Made by a program: the position numbers and the translations under genes. A DNA stretch of 64,000 nt from Rhyzopertha dominica (Eukaryota > Arthropoda > Insecta > Coleoptera > Bostrichidae): assembly GCA_025024175.1 (NCBI GenBank), contig QCXZ01000075.1, forward strand, positions 5,580,001-5,644,000. Reading direction: 5' to 3'. The notes under the pieces were generated by a model that worked only from the letters and a program-made list of their open reading frames with translations, ran no database searches and had not been told where the DNA came from. Shown here in pieces: positions 56,891-64,000 of this stretch. Positions within the stretch are counted from its first letter, which is position 1, and the number at the start of each line of letters is the position of its first letter.

Positions 56891-58310
56891 TTCGTTTTAT
56901 TCCGAGCGAAATAATTCCTCAGAATAAATCAGAGTTTAAATCATTTTTAGGCCTAGTAAATTACTATGGCAAATTCCTTCCAAATCTAAGTCTTAAGTTA
57001 AAGAATCTTTTTGCACTTGTGAGAAAGAATACTAGATGGAAATGGTCGAAACCCTGTCAAGCCGAATTTGATCTTGTAAACGTTTACCGATGCTTTATAA
57101 AACAAAAGAAAAAAATCGATTTAGGTCTCATTTTGTTTGAGGAATCTTTGCCAATAATTTATAAAACAATCAGTTCCGAAACGAAAAAAGACAAAATTTT
57201 GAATAAAGTATTTTATTATACAATGAATGGTTGGCCGAATGATCCGGATAAAAGTGAATTTGAACTTAAACCTTATAGGAATCGCAAATGCGAGTTATCG
57301 AACAAGGGTGTAATCTGTGGGGTTTTAGCGTCATTGTGCCGTAAAAATTAAGAAAAGCGATCTTAAATGAAATTCATTCAAGTCATTTTGATATCGTGAA
57401 AAGCAAATCAATTGTGCGTTCATTTTGCTATTGGCCACAAATCGATAAAGATATAACGTTAATGTGTAATAGTTGTAGTGCTTGTAAATCAGTTACGAGT
57501 TACCCTCCTAAGGCTATTTTGCAACCATGACCTCAAGCTAGTAAGCCATGGGAAAAGTTACGTGCTGATTTTTTACTTTTTTACTTATACGGTCAGAATT
57601 ATTTTGCAATCACGGACGCTTTTACCAAATGGCCCGAAATTTTTAAAATAAAGCATAATGATGCAGGAACTACAATTAATTGCTGCCTACGTTCATTATC
57701 TGCGCGATTTGGAATTCCGGATTATCTTGTGACCGATAATGGTCCACCATTTAAATCAAGTGAATTTGAAAAATTTCTAACAGCAAATCGTTATCTCTTT
57801 GATTACCGCAATACACAACGTACCACAACAGGTTCGAGTCCTGCATTTTTAATGTTTGGCAGAGAATTGAAGTCTCTATTGCATTTAATGAAACCTGATC
57901 TTAAAAAGTTTGTGAATAACAAGATACAAAAACAAATTGACAATCATAAGGGCAATATCAGTCAAAAGTTCGATATCGGGGCGCCAGTGTATATTAGAGA
58001 CTATAGTCATTCGCAAGAGTTAACGTTAACAAATAAGGAGTGTGCCAAAATAAATAGCAACGTATCTTACATTGCCTCATCCAGAAACTTATACAGGGTA
58101 CAGCTTCAGACGTTCTTCCACCACACTGTTAGTCAACGCAGGCGCCGATATTACCACGATTGAACAACATGGGGGTGGCGTTCTAGTACGGTAGCGGAGG
58201 CTTATATAGAAGAGTCTATTCAAAATAAAATTTCAGTCGCAAATAAACTGTTACCATCTTCAGCAGAGCCTACAGAACTTACCAATAATACAACGTACAC
58301 TTAAACAGTT
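56880..58310 (+). pseudogene. Ty3/gypsy pol fragment: RT-RNase H junction and integrase, deleted
   Basis: Frame 56851-57351 has the RT/RNase H boundary motif FKSFLGLVNYYGKFLPNLSL and WKWSKPCQAEF. It then jumps, with RNase H missing, to the integrase N-terminal region ISSETKKDKILNKVFYYTMN. The zinc-binding domain follows in another frame: NEIHSSHFDIVKSKSIVRSF, CYWPQIDKDI and LMCNSCSACKS. The catalytic core shows RADFLLF (first Asp), ITDAFTKWPEIFK and DYLVTDNGPPFKSSEFEKFL (second Asp). The sequence then jumps from LTANR to YLFDYRNTQRTTTGSSPAFL, deleting the third catalytic residue (Glu) region. The end runs FDIGAPVYIRDY. It is inactive, with no envelope-like gene. Confidence 0.88.
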
Positions 58311-58740
58311 ATAACAGCAGCCTCATTGAACACCCACAACTAAAAGCTACGAAAACTGGTGTAGCACTAGATCTGGCATAAATTTAACTCACTGAATATC
58401 GGTACTTTCAATTTACATGTAGTGCAAATTACATTGTAATGTTACTGTTTTGCTATATTATATTATGTATAACGAATATTAATACAATCATAAATAAGTT
58501 TCGAAAGAATGATAAATTATTATAAAATTTGTTTTATGTTCTAGACCGACAAATACTTTGGCGTTTTAGAACACAAAAGTAGTTCGCAGCTAGGTGACAA
58601 AAAAGGTTCCCTTTATCAACTGAAAATTTAACGAAAATGGCAGCTTTGGATGACAGTTTTCGAAAAAACAAAACCTGATACGACCGGCATTGCAAATTAC
58701 GACGATTTCGCGTTTGCCTGATTTCTAATTCCCTTTATAG
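58311..58740. other. AT-rich DNA, no gene seen
   Basis: Downstream of the gypsy fragment. No 3' LTR matching 54238-54510 was found. Confidence 0.4.
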
Positions 58741-59330
58741 AGCGAACCAAATAGCGTAGCTACATCGGTCAGCGCAGAATAGTGACAGATAATAAACGAC
58801 ATTTTATTCGCACCGATCGTCACATAAATAAAGCCGCCCTAGTTTCCATTTTAAGGTAGTTGTACGTCCGCATTATTTGTGCCGATGGAAATCAAATTGC
58901 CCCTTTTCCGCCTGCTGTTTCCATCAATCTTTACTTATCGCTCGGTAAATCAACAAATAGAGGACGAACACGAAACGGAAATTACCGCGGGGTTGGTTCT
59001 AATTACTCCGTCACTTATCCCGGCTGTGTATTGGGATCTCGTATGACCCCCGAAAAAGAGGACGACCGATGAAATTGAAAAGATAAAGTTAATCTGGGTG
59101 CGATTTATTTAGCGCCGCGAGATACGATTTTCGGAGATTGCTGAGGTGGCCATAATCGTATAAGAAAAGGGAATTTGGGACATTAGAGCCGTCCAAAATT
59201 CTTTATATCACCGTTCCGGTAAAACAGTGACGCAACTGCGGATTTATAGACTGGTGAGCTTTTCTCGGAACAATGTCACGTGTCATTCAGTTGTGTATGA
59301 ATCTCTATAGGAAGCCATACTCGTTAATGG
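58740..59330. other. Balanced-composition segment, no gene recognised
   Basis: Unlike its neighbours it is CG-containing and roughly balanced: TTTTATTCGCACCGATCGTC, ATAAATAAAGCCGCCC, GATTTATTTAGCGCCGCGAG. Repeated TTTATT/AATAAA words next to CG-rich words resemble insect conserved non-coding elements with homeodomain-type sites. The 70-codon frame at 58860 has no domain. The functional idea is inference. Confidence 0.3.
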
Positions 59331-59569
59331 TTGTCTTTGAAAGTTCAAACCCAGTTGTCGTATGAGTAAAGCGATTGCGGCATTACTATTTACTACGTCG
59401 GTAGCAGAGATAAAATGATACTTTTATAGTTGAGTGTGTGGGATCAGATGCAAATTTATACATATGATGAGCATGGAAACACTTGCATCTGGGGTCAAGT
59501 CGAGAAAGCGCACAGCCGGATCAAACTTTTCTGGAAGCCATTCAGGTCACTTTCAACTTCACTCACTCA

Positions 59570-60067
59570 TAAAGTGACCATACGTCCCTCATTTGGAGGG
59601 ACAGTCCCGCATTTTAAACTATCGTCCCTCGTCAATTAATGTCCCTCTAATGTCTCTCTCTTTGCTTCTTTTTTAAACATAAAATATTTTCTGTTTGAGA
59701 AAAATAAAAACAATGCTTTTGCTATTCGCTATTCGATATGCTTTAGTTTTGGTATCTTTACGTGGTCAACCAATACCCGCTAAATATCCGTAAAAAACCT
59801 TGTATAGCAGCTAATTATACACATCGGTCTCTGGATGTCTCAGAGCGAGAAGCCCGTAACAATGACCTGTANTTTAACTTATACCGTTATAACATACGTG
59901 ATAAATGGCGAAAATTTGTGGGAAATCATAACCTTGTTTAAAATCAATAAAAATATAATAATTTTGATTGAGCTTTTTCCTGCTACATGTATACCTGATA
60001 ATAGATATTTCCGTGTGCCGTGTGGAATTCCGTCCCTCTTTGGAAGGTTTATAATCTGGTCACTTTA
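59570..60067. mobile_element. hAT-type MITE (TAAAGTGACC ends)
   Basis: The 498 bp element begins TAAAGTGACCATACGTCCCT and ends AGGTTTATAATCTGGTCACTTTA. It is flanked by a perfect 8 bp duplication CTCACTCA (59562-59569 and 60068-60075). Further inward both ends share GAGGGAC/GTCCCTC words. No transposase. One N lies at 59872. Confidence 0.85.
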
Positions 60068-60222
60068 CTCACTCACATTGTGGATGAAGCCAGAATACCT
60101 AATTTTTAGTGACCAGGTCATACTACAAATAACTATATATATTCACAAATTACGTAGTATTTGTACCTATAGTTTACAAAGTATCGCTAGTCGAAGTTCT
60201 TTAATTTTGCCACAGACATACC

Positions 60223-60605
60223 CAGGGGCGGATCCACGGGGGGGGGGGAGAGTCCTCCCCCCAAAAGTTGTATGTTATACATTTTTTCCAATGAGACACC
60301 GAAAATCGTAAAAAATCAACTATTGAACATTTAATAATAAAATTATCGATAATGTTTTAATATATAAGTTACCGCATTTCCATCATAAATGACGCTCTGC
60401 GAAGAAAAGGACTTTGAGTTGCTAATCAGTTTCATTTACCCTATAAGGATTCATTGGAAAATAAGCGTATTTCCGCGGGGGCGCGTTCTCAACAAAAGAG
60501 ATAGTGGTCGAGCTCTCTTTCTCCCTCATCGCGTTGAAGCTACAGCGCTGACTTTCACCTTACACAGAGTTCCCCCCCTAAAATCCTACTCTGGATCCGC
60601 CCCTG
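60223..60605. mobile_element. hAT-type MITE (CAGGGGCGGATCC ends)
   Basis: The 383 bp element begins CAGGGGCGGATCCA and ends CTGGATCCGCCCCTG. It is flanked by a perfect 8 bp duplication GACATACC (60215-60222 and 60606-60613). Just inside each end are a G-run (left) and a C-run (right). The CAGGGGCGGATCC terminus with 8 bp duplication is typical of hAT elements. No transposase frame. Confidence 0.92.
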
Positions 60606-60613
60606 GACATACC

Positions 60614-63600
60614 CATCTATCATTAAAATTTCTTCATATGTGTAAGATGCAGAAAGTGCAGCGACATCTTTCGCCCGTTAACGCCTGCAAAAAAGGGACT
60701 CAAAACACATTGTCAGACAAAATATTGTGAACGGTTTTATGTGTGAATGCTAGCGAAAGTTTTTTTTCACAACTCGAACATTTCGAGAAGCCATAGAAAT
60801 TTCCAAACATTCCAACAATCTAAACCACGAAGATGGTTTTCACCGCCACTGTTTGGTACGCAATCACCCCTCGGCTATCCCCAGTTTCACAATCTCTTAT
60901 CTCTGCCGTCCAAGCATCCCCACCCCCCTTGTAACGCCAGGTACAATGAAATCTATTGTTCTTATTCTCCTTCCTCCTTGGGATTTGGTTCAGTTCGGAC
61001 GCGTTTATCGCGTTAGGTTTGTACCATATTCAATACTTCTTATTTCTGCCCTGGTGATGCCCCTCATTAGTGCGGGCGAAACATGTATATGAAATTTGTG
61101 ACAACGAGGCAGCCAAAGTCTCAGTCTAAGTTTGCTGTTTACTTGTTCAATATTTCATTTGCCTTAAGCTTTCACGTTAAACAGTAGTTTAATATGTTGA
61201 ATGATGATGTTTCTTTTCTTCACAATTTTATACAGTTTAGTAGGAAGTAATTAAATAACAGTAATGATCACTGCACAAACTATCTGCATGTACCGTACCT
61301 ATAAAGAGGAAATATTACATAACAGAAACGCAAACGATTAGAATTAAACTAATCTATCTAAAAGACATAAAAAAGAGAATTCTTACTTTACGGATTCGAG
61401 ATCTCGTATTACCTAACATGCGAGCACATTTGTGTGAAATAGGTATAATATACACTGTCCGTGACATTACAGGCCTCTGATATTCACCAGAGCATGTAAG
61501 CTTGTGTACTTGATACAACTTCTCATTGATCTGATTACGTCAGTTTAATGCTTCAGATGAGTAAACATCGCTCTGATTGAACATGACTCGTAACTAGGTG
61601 GAAACAAACTTTTGGGCATGTGATCTAATAGGAGAAATAGCGTTCCAACCACCGTTACAAACTTACAGCATTACACGTATGTGGTTTAGAACTATAGCGC
61701 GTTTTGATCGAGTTTCGCAGCTATTACGGTTTATGTCCCAGTAACAATGAAATCAGAGCTATAGATGAACTAACAGTAACTCGAATTGTGAACTATCTAA
61801 ACTTAATAAAGCTGCGTATTTTTTTAATGGATTTTCTTGTTCATTTTGTTTTCGAAAAGCTAATAAAAGTTGTACTATCAAATAAAGCTCTCTACGCTAT
61901 AAAATTATTTTGTCATTACACAGGTTTTAGTAATAACTTGGAGATTATTTATAACAGAGCACATCTTAATTCTTATAAAATATTATTAGAATTTGTTGTT
62001 GTTGTTGATTAGTTTCAGACTAATCCAACCCATTCTTCAAACCATGGAACATCAGTTGTTTTACATCCATGTTCAAACAGCAACGGTCGAAGGCAAAATA
62101 TATCTTTAGTTGTTTGGAACTTGCTTTACAAGTGTTGACAGGAAGCCAGTTGATTTCTTTCTGGAAAAAGTCGCAAAGTTGTTGAAATTAAAACAACTAG
62201 AAATGTTATACGATTCAGATAGAAATGTTTTAAGAATGCTTTTTTTGAGGAATTTTGGAAAGTCACTTCGATATAGATATACATATAAATGCGTATAAGC
62301 GATAAACTATTAAATTAAATTTACATGAACGAGAGGGCAAAACCATATGAAATTACTTATAATTGAAGTGGAGTTACCTTAAGTACAACTACAACATAAA
62401 CGGATATGGTGGGCAACATTTCCAAAATATATATTCGTAAGTTTTAAACAACATTGATCAATATAAATAGTAAAAGATGACAACATTCAATAAATAACAG
62501 GCCATTGGAAACGAAACTAAAAATATTATCGAGAAGCAAGTAGGTAGTTATATAGAGAAGGAGAAAAAAATGAAAACTGATTCATGTTTCTCGACGTGGA
62601 ATGTTTTAATGAGTAATTTTTCCTTAAGAAAACATACTTGAAGTGTAATCTACTTAATAAGGTAGAATAAGAATTTTAACAATTTCTCTATTTCTTCACT
62701 AAGTTCTTTTATATAAGGAATGATACAATATTTAATATTATATTATAAATATAGGCAGGAAAAAGTTAAATGTACAGTGCTTGATAACTTGTTATTGTAG
62801 AAAAATTTTATCGCTTCCCAAAAATCATCAACAGACAAAATACTTTTAGAATACCGCAAAGAATGACTCAATATTTACTAAATATCCTTCATATTACACT
62901 GTACTGATTACAGAATACTGCTTTGCCTACTCACAAGGATAGACTGCTACTGTAACAACTAAATGTATTTAATGCAGCTATGGAACAATGTAGATTAATT
63001 GCTAATGTGCACTTCAGTAATATGAAAAGCTAATGAAAGCATTAGTTTCATTGAGGAAGAGTCACAACTTAAAAATTTTTTTCGCAATCGTTAGAAGTGC
63101 CACCTACTTTAGACACACAATCTTATAGCCTAGATATACCGACAAAGAAAAGAATTATGTTTGCGTACAGGAGCATACATGGAAAAATTAACACTACAGA
63201 AATTTAGGGGCTATGATATAATACCTTATTATTTACTTCATTGTGTTTTGCTAGATATGCAATTAAGCCACTTAGGCATTACGATATCATCGGCTTTTAA
63301 CGCTCTGTAATTCATGTGTGTTGTATAATTTTATTAAAAGGATAACTATTTAATAAAAAGATTTTAATAATCGTTCATGACAAGATTATGATGGGGTACC
63401 TACAGTTATTTTTAATCTTTAAAATTAAAAACGCAGTTTGAATAAAATGATCCTGATATTGATGATATATTTGCAGCCGATTTAGAAGTTTTACCATTTT
63501 CAGCATTATCTAATCCAGCAATTAATTTGGATATTTTGTTTTTCGATGACATACTGTTTTCATTATATCATGATGCAACTATGTAATTTTTCTAATTTCC

Positions 63601-64000
63601 GTCTTTAATGTTAGAATATCTGCGCCTGCATTTACAAAGAGAGTTGCCGCTGTTCGACTTAAACATTGACCCGTGTATTCTTAGACATTTACATAATCAA
63701 GATATTGTGCAATTTTTGGAGAGATATATGTGAAATATACCAACTATTGCCATAGCCCAATAAAAATCGTTTCGCTTATGCTGTTTGGTCGTATTTTCCA
63801 CAATCGTAAAACTTTTTGGACCGTCAGCTTTTGTGTTTTAAATTTAGACAGCAACAAGCGCCGTTCTGTCATCTATGTCAAGTACCAGTTCGCCTTTTCT
63901 TAGTCTCTCAAAAAATAGATGATGTTTGAACCTTCCTTAAAAAATTTGCAACATTGCGATTTTTGGAGTATGACTCTGCTCTAAGAAAGCTTTTTTTGTT
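60614..64000. other. No gene recognised
   Basis: At 61051-61082 CTGGTGATGCCCCTCATTAG plus TGCGGGCGAAAC is a tail module like those at 6903 and 38969. 60840-61020 is pyrimidine-rich. From 63440 to 63580 one frame runs NDPDIDDIFAADLEVLPFSA, then LSNPAINLDILFFDDIL, acidic and leucine-rich, 47 codons before a stop, with no domain I can name. Elsewhere only AT-rich sequence with chance frames. Confidence 0.4.

Noticed and set aside
1..64000. CRISPR arrays, prokaryotic operons, phage or plasmid features
   Set aside because: There are no regularly spaced repeats and no prokaryotic gene organisation. All recognisable coding sequence is from eukaryotic transposable elements.

Overview
This 64 kb window looks like intergenic or intronic DNA from a large, AT-rich, transposon-filled insect genome. 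No intact host gene, tRNA or rRNA is visible, and bacterial features (operons, ribosome binding sites) are absent. The arthropod assignment rests on the mix of element families: mariner, BEL/Pao and gypsy LTR elements, Penelope-like elements (PLEs), several LINE clades, MULE, Transib and hAT. The order or species cannot be fixed from the sequence alone.

Layout. 1-6 kb: a minus-strand PLE fragment, BEL-like LTR or leader pieces, a 2.5 kb PLE flanked by inverted repeats, and an unidentified minus-strand pseudogene abutting it. 7.4-10.1 kb: two LINE fragments, the second with reverse transcriptase motifs. 11.7-13.1 kb: a decayed Tc1/mariner-like (DUF4817-type) transposase gene. 14,686-16,016: a mariner with an uninterrupted 359-residue transposase, identical 32 bp TIRs and TA duplications. 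16.8-17.6 kb: a second, dead mariner. 17.7-29 kb: almost featureless AT-rich DNA with a few low-copy repeats and one decayed minus-strand reading frame. 29,059-30,126: a non-autonomous hAT element with an 8 bp duplication. 31.9-32.6 kb: the 3' end of an RTE-like LINE. 34.0-34.9 kb: a MULE relic. 35.6-39.4 kb: a nested stack in which one LINE is split by a BEL/Pao piece (5 bp repeat GGCAT on both sides) and by a palindromic PLE dimer (14 bp duplication). 43.2-46.7 kb: long inverted repeats enclosing a Transib-like (RAG1-related) transposase relic. 48.05-48.31 kb: a foldback MITE. 51,691-53,076: a non-autonomous Transib element with CACAGTG termini and a 5 bp duplication. 54.2-58.3 kb: rearranged gypsy fragments. 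59,570-60,067 and 60,223-60,605: two hAT MITEs with 8 bp duplications. 60.6-64 kb: nothing recognisable.

The most interesting signal is the Transib pair. The relic's right terminus and both termini of the shorter element share a heptamer, a 13-14 bp spacer and an A-rich block, an arrangement that parallels V(D)J recombination signals. The other highlights are the near-intact mariner, the dated nest at 35.6-39.4 kb, and several patches of balanced base composition that may be conserved host non-coding DNA. Almost every coding element is broken by stops, frameshifts or deletions, so apart from the mariner the window is a fossil bed rather than a working gene set.
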